From NCBI GenBank assembly GCA_001775475.1, contig MEWW01000007.1, positions 6,519-43,676 of the forward strand: a DNA stretch of 37,158 nucleotides, in the 5' to 3' direction. The DNA comes from Candidatus Adlerbacteria bacterium RIFCSPHIGHO2_12_FULL_53_18. GTDB taxonomy: Bacteria; Patescibacteriota; Minisyncoccia; Phycocordibacterales; SBAW01. Made by a program: the position numbers and the translations under genes. Position 1 is the stretch's first letter. Each line of letters begins with the position of its first letter. This document shows, piece by piece, positions 8,432-16,057 of this stretch. Under the pieces are notes generated by a model, which was not told the origin of the DNA, searched no databases, and saw only the letters and a program-made list of their open reading frames with translations.

Positions 8432-8432
8432 A

Positions 8433-8705
8433 TCACTTTTTCTTCTGCGCCAGCTTATACACTTTCAAAATCTCTTCGACCGCCTTTTTACTCCTCCCCG
8501 ATTTTACCTGTGCAACCACGTGGGTCGTGAGATGATTCTCAAGCATCAAATCTTCAACACCCGATAGCGCCTCCTTTATCGCGCTCGACTGTGTAATGAT
8601 GTCCACACAGTAGCGCTCGGTATCTACCATCTTTGTCAGGCCATTTAGCTGACCTTTAATGAGGCTCAGGCGTCGGAGTGCTTTTTTCTTCATGTCAGCT
8701 TTCAT
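8433..8705 (-). CDS. csoR: CsoR/RcnR family metal-sensing repressor (C-H-H type)
   Basis: A 90-aa all-helical repressor of the CsoR/DUF156 family. Family features are RRLSLIKGQLNGLTKMV, the first ligand Cys in YCVDIITQ, and the helix ENHLTTHVV. In classical CsoR the ligands are Cys-His-Cys. Here the last is His, giving Cys-His-His, as in Thermus thermophilus CsoR, which is known to respond to several metals. It is the first gene of the metal island and is followed immediately by the ATPase. A GC-rich palindrome in its promoter is the probable binding site, giving autoregulation. The start at 8705 is supported by the promoter geometry. Confidence 0.92.
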   Translation of the reverse strand: MKADMKKKALRRLSLIKGQLNGLTKMVDTERYCVDIITQSSAIKEALSGVEDLMLENHLTTHVVAQVKSGRSKKAVEEILKVYKLAQKKK

Positions 8706-8711
8706 ATCCCC

Positions 8712-8740
8712 ATGATACCCCCATGGGGTATTTGTGTAAA
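8712..8740 (-). promoter_or_regulatory. csoR operon promoter, sigma70-like, apparently leaderless
   Basis: On the minus strand the -35 box is TTTACA (8740-8735), the spacer is 17 nt, and the -10 box is TATCAT (8717-8712). Seven bases beyond the -10 box lies the A of the csoR ATG (8705), so the predicted transcript starts at the start codon. The GGGG between the two is then not needed as a ribosome binding site. Confidence 0.72.
8715..8731. promoter_or_regulatory. Probable CsoR operator palindrome
   Basis: ATACCCC-CAT-GGGGTAT is a perfect inverted repeat with 7-bp arms and a 3-bp centre. It lies between the -35 and -10 boxes of the csoR promoter and overlaps the -10 box. G/C-tract palindromes flanked by AT are the known CsoR/RcnR operator style. 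Bound repressor would block RNA polymerase directly. Confidence 0.8.
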
Positions 8741-8748
8741 GTAAAGAA

Positions 8749-8790
8749 TGACTGTACCCTGTAGGTAGTGGTCGATATTATTTACAGTCA
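8749..8790. promoter_or_regulatory. Inverted repeat around the promoter of the divergent small ORF
   Basis: TGACTGTA (8749-8756) and TACAGTCA (8783-8790) are perfect 8-bp complements 26 bp apart. A -10-like TATTAT (8776-8781) lies between them; the -35 position is weak. The arms would overlap the -35 region and the expected start site, so this could be a second operator or a 5' UTR hairpin. Confidence 0.4.
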
Positions 8791-8801
8791 CAACAAAATA
8801 T

Positions 8802-8933
8802 ATGATGGGTTATGGATATGAGGGCATGATTGGCGGAGGCATGGGCATTTTTGGACCTTTGTTAGGTCTCATTGTGCTCGTCGATCTTGTGCTGGTCGGT
8901 ATCTGGCTTTGGCAACAGGTTTCGAAGAAATAA
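8802..8933 (+). CDS. Small glycine/methionine-rich single-helix membrane peptide
   Basis: A 43-codon ORF missed by the track and divergent from csoR. The N terminus is MMGYGYEGMIGGGMGIFG. One hydrophobic helix follows (PLLGLIVLVDLVLVGIWLW) and a short QQVSKK tail, so the Lys end would face the cytoplasm. Short Met/Gly/Tyr-rich membrane peptides of this style occur beside metal-resistance genes in many bacteria, so a metal-related role is plausible. No Shine-Dalgarno sequence is visible. An alternative start is the second ATG (8805). It is one of only three plus-strand genes found here and shares the 96-bp intergenic region containing the csoR operator. Confidence 0.68.
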   Translation: MMGYGYEGMIGGGMGIFGPLLGLIVLVDLVLVGIWLWQQVSKK

Positions 8934-8963
8934 TAAGTGCAAAAACGTGTTTATTCTATTGTA

Positions 8964-9530
8964 CTAAGTGAAGGGTGCAAGCCAACCGTAAAGATAGACA
9001 GCGGCATAGGCAAGTGCCGTATTAAAAATGACAGTGCCAAGACCGAGAGGTAGCATGACACGCCACAGCGGGTATTTTAAAAATCCCATAGGGATCGTGA
9101 CAAGATCGCTTGAAAAGGGAACGCATGCTCCGTAGAGAAAAAATATCGTGGGCAAGAGTCGAGGGTATCTTTCTTTTAAGAAGGAGAGTTTTTTAAGCGC
9201 AGTTTGCACTCGCACGGGCATGAGCTGCCCCCCGAAGTAGCCAACATAGTAGGTGGTACAGTCGCCAAATGTCACCGCAAGTGCGGTGGTGATACCAAGT
9301 ATAAGCGGGTTGAGCCCTCCCGCAGCAAAGGAAATGAGAACTACGTGGTACGGAATGCCGCTCCCCGTAGTGAGCCCGCCCAAAAATGCAAGTACGAAGA
9401 GAAGTACATACGCATTTTCGACCCCGACGAGAGAAAGTATGCCCTCGGGCGAAAAGTAGAAAAAAGTGATTGTCAGTCCTACAAAAAAGAGTATGGGGAG
9501 AAAACGCAGTAGATATGCAAAGCGCTTCAT
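8964..9530 (-). CDS. VTT-domain (DedA/SNARE-associated type) membrane protein
   Basis: A 188-aa integral membrane protein with four to five hydrophobic segments. The VTT/DedA-like region shows a G-rich re-entrant segment (FLGGLTTGSGIPYHVVL), then GDCTTYYVGYFGGQ, and a second re-entrant motif in ACVPFSSDLVTIPMGFLKYP. DedA-type proteins act in lipid flipping or envelope homeostasis. This one lacks some of the classic charged motifs, so the specific function is uncertain. Its ATG overlaps the stop of the preceding gene by 4 nt (ATGA), showing tight coupling. Confidence 0.78.
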   Translation of the reverse strand: MKRFAYLLRFLPILFFVGLTITFFYFSPEGILSLVGVENAYVLLFVLAFLGGLTTGSGIPYHVVLISFAAGGLNPLILGITTALAVTFGDCTTYYVGYFGGQLMPVRVQTALKKLSFLKERYPRLLPTIFFLYGACVPFSSDLVTIPMGFLKYPLWRVMLPLGLGTVIFNTALAYAAVYLYGWLAPFT

Positions 9531-9889
9531 GGACGGTCGCTCTCGGGGCGCGGCTCCCTTTTTGCGTAGTCGACAACACGGATAAGCCGCGCCTCAACAC
9601 TTCCGTCTGCCAGCTCCTCGCCCACAACAACCACTGAGTCGCCTACCCGAAGTCCTCCCTCGAATATTTTATTACCTCTCCTCACCTCGGCATGCTCGGG
9701 TATCAGCACTGTGCGTGTACCTTCTCGTGGATCGGAGATAACAAGACCTTGTTCGGTGAGGCTCTGTACCTCGCCAAAGTACTGTTCTCCCTGCCACCTA
9801 ACATGGGCATAGACAGCAAGTACCAACAACGTAGCCGCAATCACAACTCCTCCCACAGCTGCCGCGCGCCATACCGTGCTAGTCGTCAT
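9527..9889 (-). CDS. Small anchored protein with beta-rich exported domain, function unknown
   Basis: A 120-aa protein with one N-terminal helix (about 10-30, AAVGGVVIAATLLVLAVYAHV). It is followed by a beta-rich domain: EVQSLTEQGLVISDPREG, TRTVLIPEHAEVRRG, LRVGDSVVVVGEELADG, VEARLIRVVDY. The pattern of short strands ending in VGDxVVV and A-x-x-I-R-V resembles small OB-like domains such as DUF5666, but I cannot assign it firmly. It ends in a basic/Pro tail. It overlaps the VTT gene by 4 nt and follows the phosphoribosyltransferase gene by 10 nt, so the three are likely co-transcribed. Confidence 0.75.
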   Translation of the reverse strand: MTTSTVWRAAAVGGVVIAATLLVLAVYAHVRWQGEQYFGEVQSLTEQGLVISDPREGTRTVLIPEHAEVRRGNKIFEGGLRVGDSVVVVGEELADGSVEARLIRVVDYAKREPRPESDRP

Positions 9890-9899
9890 ATATCGTTCA

Positions 9900-10523
9900 C
9901 TATATCAAAGAGAGCAGGCGGATGACTTCTGGGTCTTCGACCTGCGGGAAGAATCGATAGTGTGCGCCGACGGCACCCAAAAAGTTCTCCGGCGACTCTA
10001 ACACTACAAGCTCATCCGCCTCGCGCTTGATTTTCATCGCGACGTCAGAGGGTGTAACCGGCACTGCAACCACAACACGCATTGGCTTTTGCTCTTTAAC
10101 CGCCTTGATTGCGAGCCGTATGGTAAGGCCGGTTGCAATGCCATCATCAACAATGATCGCCGTTTTACCGGAGATTGAGATCGGTGCTTTCTTTCCCCGG
10201 TAGAGCGCAATGCGACGTTGCGCCTCTTGTTGCTCCTGCACAACCCTTTGGTTGAACCATTTTTTATCGATATGCTTCAGTTCGGCCTCGTTGCACAAAC
10301 GCGTGCCCCGCTCATCAACCGCGCAGATCGCATACTCGGAGTTCGTGGGGTGTCCCACCTTGCGCGCAACAACAATGTCGAGCGGCAGTTCAAGCCCTTT
10401 TGCTACTCGCTCCCCTATAACCACGCCTCCGCGCGGCAGCGCCAAAACAACCGCTTCAGTACCGTGATATGCCTTAAGTTTTTGCGCCAACTGTGTCCCC
10501 GCATCTTCTCTATCGCGGAACAT
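9900..10523 (-). CDS. Phosphoribosyltransferase-fold protein
   Basis: A 207-aa type I phosphoribosyltransferase fold. The PRPP-binding loop is AIIVDDGIATGLTIRLAI (about residues 120-138). The N-terminal FRDREDAGTQLAQKL and ALPRGGVVIGERVA motifs are typical of a widespread stand-alone PRTase-like family found beside stress and dienelactone-hydrolase genes. No purine, pyrimidine or uracil signature is evident, so the substrate is unknown. It lies 3 nt downstream of the 52-aa basic ORF and upstream of two membrane-protein genes. Confidence 0.88.
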   Translation of the reverse strand: MFRDREDAGTQLAQKLKAYHGTEAVVLALPRGGVVIGERVAKGLELPLDIVVARKVGHPTNSEYAICAVDERGTRLCNEAELKHIDKKWFNQRVVQEQQEAQRRIALYRGKKAPISISGKTAIIVDDGIATGLTIRLAIKAVKEQKPMRVVVAVPVTPSDVAMKIKREADELVVLESPENFLGAVGAHYRFFPQVEDPEVIRLLSLI

Positions 10524-10526
10524 AAG

Positions 10527-10685
10527 CTATTTCTTTTCCTCTGCTTTTTGTGAGCGTTCCTTCTTTTTCTTGCGTATTGGATTCAACCCCGCATTTTTTG
10601 CCTTGCCCTCAAGCCGCGGCGGGCGGGTGAGGTGGTCCTCTTTTCTCAAAAGTCTTTTCTTGTCCATCGGGTGCTGCTTCCTCAT
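10527..10685 (-). CDS. Very basic 52-aa hypothetical protein
   Basis: A short ORF below the track cut-off, starting at ATG 10685. The product (MRKQHPMDKKRLLRKEDHLT at its N terminus) is about one-third Lys/Arg and ends in a KKKKERSQKAEEKK tail, with no hydrophobic segment. It fits exactly between the histidine kinase stop (26 nt) and the phosphoribosyltransferase start (3 nt), which is why I think it is real. Lys-rich disordered peptides often bind nucleic acids, but no function is assigned. An alternative start is the Met at residue 7. Confidence 0.55.
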   Translation of the reverse strand: MRKQHPMDKKRLLRKEDHLTRPPRLEGKAKNAGLNPIRKKKKERSQKAEEKK

Positions 10686-10711
10686 AATTCTTTAGTCGAC
10701 ATTGCTCATCA

Positions 10712-12760
10712 TTATCGATACTTATACGGAAATTTTACGGTGAATGTGGTGGTTGCGCCCGGAGTAGACTCAAACGAGATAGAGCCGCCGAGGCGCTCGA
10801 TAAATGACTTTGTAATATAGAGGCCGAGCCCGGAGCCATCTGGGTTTTGGCGCGACGCCGTCTCACCGCGGAACATTTTCTTAAATATATGCGGCTGCTC
10901 CTCGAGTGGAATGCCGGGGCCCGTATTTTCAACACTGAGCGTAACACCTTTCTCTTTTTCTTCCGTTAGCCGCGCCACCACGCGCCCGCCCACTTCTGCA
11001 TAGCGGGTTGCGTTTGAAAGCAGGTTGTTGACGATAATCTGAAGCAGACGCTCGTCCGATATTACTTTCGTTTCAACACCCTGCTCGCGCTGGATTTCAA
11101 CTGTAAGCTTTTTGTCTTGTATCGCCGGCTGGAGCTCCGCGAGAGATTTATCAACAAGAGTTGATATCTGAAGTTCGGTCTCCGTTGTTTCAAACGCATT
11201 AGTTTCAATCTTCGAAACATCGAGCATGGCTCTGATGAGCGAGAGCGTACGGTTTGCGGCCGACTCCATGGGCGGTATAACGCCAGAGAGCACATCTTTC
11301 GGAAGATCCGCACGCAATTTCAACTTTTCCAGAGACCAGCGCACAAGCGTGAGCGGGGTGCGGAGCTCGTGTGATACCAGTGAGACAAAGTTGCTCTTGG
11401 TTTGCTCAAGCATCTGCTCTTCGGTAATGTCGCGTAGGTCCTGCACGGCACCGATAATTGCGCCGTCGTGGATGACCGGTGCGGCTGTCACAATCGCGGG
11501 AAACTTTGAACCGTCCGTCCTTATACAGACAAGGCTTTCTGCAACAATTCTCTTTTCCGCCATGGCGCGCATCAGGGGGTAGCGCTCCGGTGTCAGAGGC
11601 GTACCATTCGGTGTCTCCGCTTTAAATATGTCTTCCGCTCTTGATCCGATGACCTCACGCGCGGAGCGCTTAAAAAGCGACTCTGCCGCGGTGTTAAAAA
11701 GCGTAATTTTGCCATCATTATCAACCGCCATAAGGCCGCTTCCGACTGCCGAGAGAACGGCGTCGTCTCTCGCCTTAGCCTTGACCACCAACTCATGTTC
11801 GGAAAAGTTGAGCACCAGCTTCGCAAGTGCGCCAAACTCGGAGCGATCATTCTGCATACTCTGCATGAGCGGGATATTTTTATTCCTAATACTCGAGGAA
11901 AGCGCAGAAATCGGCTTACCGACTAAAATTTCAAGGAAGACATAAATGAGTACGAGGAGCACGAGCGAGGAGGCTATAATCATAAAAAGCTGATTCTCTG
12001 ACGCCTGCTGTGCCTCGCCGATAAAGGGTATGGGAGCCGTTATGATGTAGGTTTTGGCGATGCTGCCGTCGAGGTCGCGCAGCTCGAGGGGAAACGAAAT
12101 AGTGGTCACACCGTTTTCGGGAGGGAGAGCCTCTCCCGGTTCGGTAATCGTTGCACCTGAGAGATCCTCTATTTCCTGCAGATGTTCCTCGTCCCAGCGC
12201 TCGCCTACTGCCAAAAACCCTTCAGGGTCTGTAACCCGGTCTGGGTCCGTGGTGCCATGCACCGTAGCTACCCAAAAATCAGTAAGTATACCGTTTTTCA
12301 TCCGGTAAAAATGGGTGAGGCGATTTTTCTCAAACAGAGCGAAGTCTGTCGGGGTAAAGATGGGGGGAATGATCTCCACGTCTGGTATCTCCTCGTATAG
12401 ATGGGTAACATCACCGCTGTAGATGTGTTCGCCGTTTGGCAAGTAAATGTATGTCTCGTGTGTCTCAAAGTTGTCAGCGCTAATCGTAATGTTTTCGTCC
12501 GCCCACACGTGGTCCCTTGAGGGACCGGCCTGTAAATAATCAACAAAATCGTCCCAAAAACTGTAATCCTCGGTAAAGAAGCGGAGCTTTGCACCCGCGT
12601 AGTCTACGAACGAACGGAAAAAGTCCGACTGCTCATCTATAATTCCCTGAACAATGAGATCGGCGCGATCTTTCTCCAGGCGGTACTGGCCGTAAATAAT
12701 CCCGAGTGAAAGCAACAAAAGAAACCCGATGAGGAGGGTTATCTTGAGACGAATGTTCAT
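10712..12760 (-). CDS. Membrane sensor histidine kinase (CHASE4-PAS-HisKA-HATPase)
   Basis: A 682-aa kinase. TM1 is at about 7-26. A CHASE4-like extracellular sensor follows (about 30-250, with FFTEDYSFWDDFVDYL), then TM2 (LFMIIASSLVLLVLIYVFLE, about 260-280). A PAS domain spans about 335-455 (VDNDGKITLFNTAAESLF). HisKA follows with the phospho-His in SHELRTPLTLVRWS, then HATPase_c with N box (NNLLSNATRYA), G1 (NTGPGIP) and G2 (GSGLGLYITK). It autophosphorylates and passes phosphate to the receiver encoded just upstream; the two genes overlap by 4 nt. The stimulus is unknown. Confidence 0.93.
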   Translation of the reverse strand: MNIRLKITLLIGFLLLLSLGIIYGQYRLEKDRADLIVQGIIDEQSDFFRSFVDYAGAKLRFFTEDYSFWDDFVDYLQAGPSRDHVWADENITISADNFETHETYIYLPNGEHIYSGDVTHLYEEIPDVEIIPPIFTPTDFALFEKNRLTHFYRMKNGILTDFWVATVHGTTDPDRVTDPEGFLAVGERWDEEHLQEIEDLSGATITEPGEALPPENGVTTISFPLELRDLDGSIAKTYIITAPIPFIGEAQQASENQLFMIIASSLVLLVLIYVFLEILVGKPISALSSSIRNKNIPLMQSMQNDRSEFGALAKLVLNFSEHELVVKAKARDDAVLSAVGSGLMAVDNDGKITLFNTAAESLFKRSAREVIGSRAEDIFKAETPNGTPLTPERYPLMRAMAEKRIVAESLVCIRTDGSKFPAIVTAAPVIHDGAIIGAVQDLRDITEEQMLEQTKSNFVSLVSHELRTPLTLVRWSLEKLKLRADLPKDVLSGVIPPMESAANRTLSLIRAMLDVSKIETNAFETTETELQISTLVDKSLAELQPAIQDKKLTVEIQREQGVETKVISDERLLQIIVNNLLSNATRYAEVGGRVVARLTEEKEKGVTLSVENTGPGIPLEEQPHIFKKMFRGETASRQNPDGSGLGLYITKSFIERLGGSISFESTPGATTTFTVKFPYKYR

Positions 12761-13143
12761 GCCGGCTGCGGGTTCAAAATGTCGTTCACTTTCTCTACCA
12801 AATCGCCGAGCGAGAAATCAGCCTTAACGATGTAGTATACCGGCTCGTAGGCGGCAACACTGTCGATAATCTCGGCGCTGTCCGGTGTTAGGTTGCTGAT
12901 GATGACGATGGACACCCCCTTGCCCCACTCGTCCTTACTGCGGACCTGCTTCATGATCTCGAGGCCGCTCACCTGCGGGAGCATAATATCGAGGAGGATA
13001 AGGTCGGGCTTTTTTTCTAGTGCATTGATGCCCGCCTGTCCCGTCAAGGCAATATCCACCGCATATCCCGCACCTTCAAGCTGCTCCTTCATTAGTTTGG
13101 AAAGGTTCTGATCGTCCTCCACTATCAGTATGCGTTTGCTCAT
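12757..13143 (-). CDS. Stand-alone response regulator receiver
   Basis: A 128-aa CheY-like receiver and nothing more. The acidic pocket (VEDD), phospho-acceptor Asp in DLILLDIMLP (about residue 52), the Ser/Thr switch region (VIISNLT) and the conserved Lys in IVKAD are all present, so it should be phosphorylatable. There is no DNA-binding or enzymatic output domain. The output therefore has to be a protein-protein interaction or phosphotransfer. It is the first gene of the pair, and its TGA overlaps the kinase ATG. A 72-nt gap separates it from the upstream flavoprotein gene. Confidence 0.93.
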   Translation of the reverse strand: MSKRILIVEDDQNLSKLMKEQLEGAGYAVDIALTGQAGINALEKKPDLILLDIMLPQVSGLEIMKQVRSKDEWGKGVSIVIISNLTPDSAEIIDSVAAYEPVYYIVKADFSLGDLVEKVNDILNPQPA

Positions 13144-13215
13144 AGCCCCCTTATTCTAGCACCGCAAATCTACCCTTCTCTACAGAAACTGGGCATAACC
13201 AACCCTGCTCATACA

Positions 13216-14469
13216 CTACCTACCCGCAGCGTGAGTCCCTGCGACATAGCCGGTAGACCAGCACAATTGCAGGCTGTAACCGCCCGAAGGGCGGTTGATG
13301 TGTAAAAGGTCTCCCGTGAGATACAGGTTCGAGACTTTTTTAGAGCGCATAGTGCGTGTATCTATCTCCTCCAACGGCACGCCCCCGTCGGCAATGACTG
13401 CACGGTCAAACCCCATCAATCCCTCTATCGTAAGCGGCAGGGCTTTGAGCAGGCGCACCAATATCTTGCGCTCTTCTTTAGTAACCGAGTGCACCTTTTT
13501 AGCAGTATCTATATTGCCCTCAAGAAGGGCAAGTATGCCCCGCGCAGTGCCATCGGGCACCACCTCCTTCAGGACATTCTTGAGTGCCTTATTTTTATTC
13601 GTATCAAATACCGCTATCACGCTACGCTCCAAAGCGCCGAGGTCGGTGTGCGGGTATGCATCTATGGTTGCTGTCACTACGCCTTCATACAGCAGGTCAG
13701 AAACCGCACTGGCACTGTTGAGTATGAGCGGCCCAGACAACCCAAAGTGGGTAAAAAGTATTTTGCCAGTTTTTGAAAACGCTTTCTTGCCTTCAGCAAG
13801 AAAAGTTATCTTCATAAATGTCAGTGAGCTACCGGCAAGCATTTTCACCCACGCATCTTTAACCTTCAAGGGCACAATAGAGGGTGTCGGCTTAACAACG
13901 GTGTGACCAAGTTTCTCGAGCCACTTAAAACCGTCTCCGGTTGAACCGGTTTCTGGGTGCGAGACACTGCCAGTTGCAAAGATATAATTTTTCCCTACAT
14001 AGGTCTCTGTGTTGCACACAACTCCGGTAATCCCTGACTCATCATGAGTGGCTGCTGTAACCGGTGAGCCGGTGCGAACTATTACCCCACCCTTGTGTAC
14101 ATATTCTTCAAACGTATGCACGACATCTGCGGCGCGCTCTGTCGCAGGGGATACACGTTTACGTGCCTGGACCACCAACGGCAACTGGTGCGACTCGAAG
14201 AAGGCAAAGGTGGCTTTGTTGCCAAACTGAGAAAATACAGAGTATAAAAACTGCTCCGCCTTGCCATAGGCGCCGAGTAGCACCCGTTCATCTTCTTCTG
14301 CGTTCGTAATATTGCAACGACCCCCACCGGTTATGCGCAGCTTTTCTCCCAGACGCTTGTTCTTCTCAAGTAGGAGCACGCGCTTCCCTCTCTCTGCCGC
14401 GCGACCTGCGGCCATCAGCCCAGAAGCACCGCCGCCCACAACCACCACATCGTATATCTCTTTCACCAT
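13216..14469 (-). CDS. NAD(P)/FAD-dependent oxidoreductase, HI0933/YhiN family
   Basis: A 417-aa flavoprotein. The dinucleotide-binding GxGxxG is at the N terminus (VVVGGGASGLMAAGRAAERG). It is followed by LLLEKNKRLGEKLRITGGGRCNITN, the signature of the HI0933/YhiN family, and a C-terminal FAD motif with GGYSLQLCWSTGYVAG. Family members are soluble and their physiological substrate is mostly unknown. The length is normal (about 400). It follows the ABC-F gene by 6 nt, so the two are probably co-transcribed. Confidence 0.9.
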   Translation of the reverse strand: MVKEIYDVVVVGGGASGLMAAGRAAERGKRVLLLEKNKRLGEKLRITGGGRCNITNAEEDERVLLGAYGKAEQFLYSVFSQFGNKATFAFFESHQLPLVVQARKRVSPATERAADVVHTFEEYVHKGGVIVRTGSPVTAATHDESGITGVVCNTETYVGKNYIFATGSVSHPETGSTGDGFKWLEKLGHTVVKPTPSIVPLKVKDAWVKMLAGSSLTFMKITFLAEGKKAFSKTGKILFTHFGLSGPLILNSASAVSDLLYEGVVTATIDAYPHTDLGALERSVIAVFDTNKNKALKNVLKEVVPDGTARGILALLEGNIDTAKKVHSVTKEERKILVRLLKALPLTIEGLMGFDRAVIADGGVPLEEIDTRTMRSKKVSNLYLTGDLLHINRPSGGYSLQLCWSTGYVAGTHAAGR

Positions 14470-14475
14470 AGCCTA

Positions 14476-15927
14476 TCAGGAGCCCAGGTCGAGCGTCTCA
14501 TCGATGCGTATCTGCTGCACAAAGTCGGGCACGTGCGACACCAAGATCATCGGCCCCTCAAACGCACTGAGTGCCTCGGCAATAACTGGCAGGTGACGAA
14601 AGTTAATATGGTTGGTCGGCTCATCGAGGATAAGCAGACCGGGCTTGAGCAAGACCAAACGAGCAAAGGCCACCAAGCCTTTCTGCCCTTCCGAGAGAGT
14701 GCCTATCTTCGAGTGAAATATTTCTCCGCTTACCAAAAAACCTGCAGCAACCCGTCGCAAATCTTCTTCCATAAGGTTCCCCGGCATTGCCGTGAGCTCC
14801 TCATACACTGTTTTATTAAAATCGAGGTTGGAAAAATCCTGCCGGTAATATCCTATCTCCGTCCCCGGCGTAATGGTGACACCCTTGGCGGTGCCGTCGG
14901 CAATCGACTGCAAGAGAGTACTCTTTCCAATGCCATTTGGCCCCTGGAGGAGTAGGTGGTCATTCTTGCGCAACGACACTTTAACCTTGCGTTCCACCGG
15001 CTTATGGTTGCGCACCACGGTGAACGAAGAGATATGCACCACCTCCCCAACAAGCCCGCTTTGGTACGGAATGCGGAACGAGCGTATCGTCTTATCTTCC
15101 TTGCGAACATCTACTTTCGTTTCTTCGAGTAGCTCCGCTTTTTCGCGCATGCGTTTGGCTACCATCCGCATTTGGCCACCCTTGTTGGCAAAGAAGTTTG
15201 CCTTGTCTTTATTCTCCTGGATTTCTTTTGCCAAGAGAGCATTCTTCCGATTTTCTTTCTCTATACGCGCCGAGATCTCTTTAATCACATCGAAGTAGTT
15301 GCCGACGTACTGCTCGACCTTATGTGTGTTCACATCGAGATAGAGCACGCCCTGCGTAAATGAATTCAAGAACTCTGCATCGTGAGAGATAACAACCACT
15401 GTCTTTTTATAGTTGACGAGAAAGATGGTGAGATGCTCGATCCCCTCTTTGTCCAGATTATTAGTCGGCTCGTCTAAGAGCAGTAGGTCGGGGTCTTGTA
15501 TCAGCGCCTGTGCAAGCAGTAGACGCGCCTGCTGTCCGCCGGAAAATGAGCCTATGGTGCGCTCGTGCGGGGCCGCAAGGTTAACCACCTCGAGCACAGT
15601 GTCGATTCTTGGGTCGATGTCGTAGACCTTTTTTGGAAATACGTTCTGAAAAAACTCCCGCACCGTGAGAGACATATCTTCGCGCGGAATCACCTGCCGT
15701 GCTGTGGCAACCGTTAGACCGTGCGCGAGATGCATCTGGCCGTCTTCCGGCGTATGAGCGCCAGTCATAAGACCAAAGATAGTGCTTTTGCCAGCACCGT
15801 TTTGGCCCATGAAGGTAATTTTGCTACGACGTCTAACAGAAAAATCCACCTTATCCAAGATGGGTTTTTTGACACCGAAGTCGAATGATACCTGTTCGAA
15901 CCGGACTATGGTTTCCCCGCGCTGCAC
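14476..15927 (-). CDS. ABC-F family ATPase
   Basis: A 483-aa soluble protein with two ABC ATPase domains and no membrane segments. Domain 1 has Walker A MGQNGAGKST, signature FSGGQQARLLLAQ and Walker B LLLLDEPTNNLD. A charged linker follows (about 205-275, with KENRKNALLAKEIQENKDKA). Domain 2 has QGPNGIGKSTLL, LSEGQKGLVAFAR and LLILDEPTNHI. ABC-F proteins act on the ribosome, in translation rescue or antibiotic protection. It is shorter than typical EttA/Uup proteins (about 550-640), mostly at the ends. The gap upstream to the NYN remnant (about 130 nt) must hold its promoter, but no convincing boxes were found. Confidence 0.9.
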   Translation of the reverse strand: MQRGETIVRFEQVSFDFGVKKPILDKVDFSVRRRSKITFMGQNGAGKSTIFGLMTGAHTPEDGQMHLAHGLTVATARQVIPREDMSLTVREFFQNVFPKKVYDIDPRIDTVLEVVNLAAPHERTIGSFSGGQQARLLLAQALIQDPDLLLLDEPTNNLDKEGIEHLTIFLVNYKKTVVVISHDAEFLNSFTQGVLYLDVNTHKVEQYVGNYFDVIKEISARIEKENRKNALLAKEIQENKDKANFFANKGGQMRMVAKRMREKAELLEETKVDVRKEDKTIRSFRIPYQSGLVGEVVHISSFTVVRNHKPVERKVKVSLRKNDHLLLQGPNGIGKSTLLQSIADGTAKGVTITPGTEIGYYRQDFSNLDFNKTVYEELTAMPGNLMEEDLRRVAAGFLVSGEIFHSKIGTLSEGQKGLVAFARLVLLKPGLLILDEPTNHINFRHLPVIAEALSAFEGPMILVSHVPDFVQQIRIDETLDLGS

Positions 15928-16057
15928 CGCACAACCTTACCACGCTCTTTACATTTTCGCGAACGTGTTCTATCTAAAAATCAGCTGCCCGACCTAGATA
16001 GGTTAAGAACGGTTAATTGGAGACAGGTTGTCCAAGAATTTTAGTATATAGAACTCC

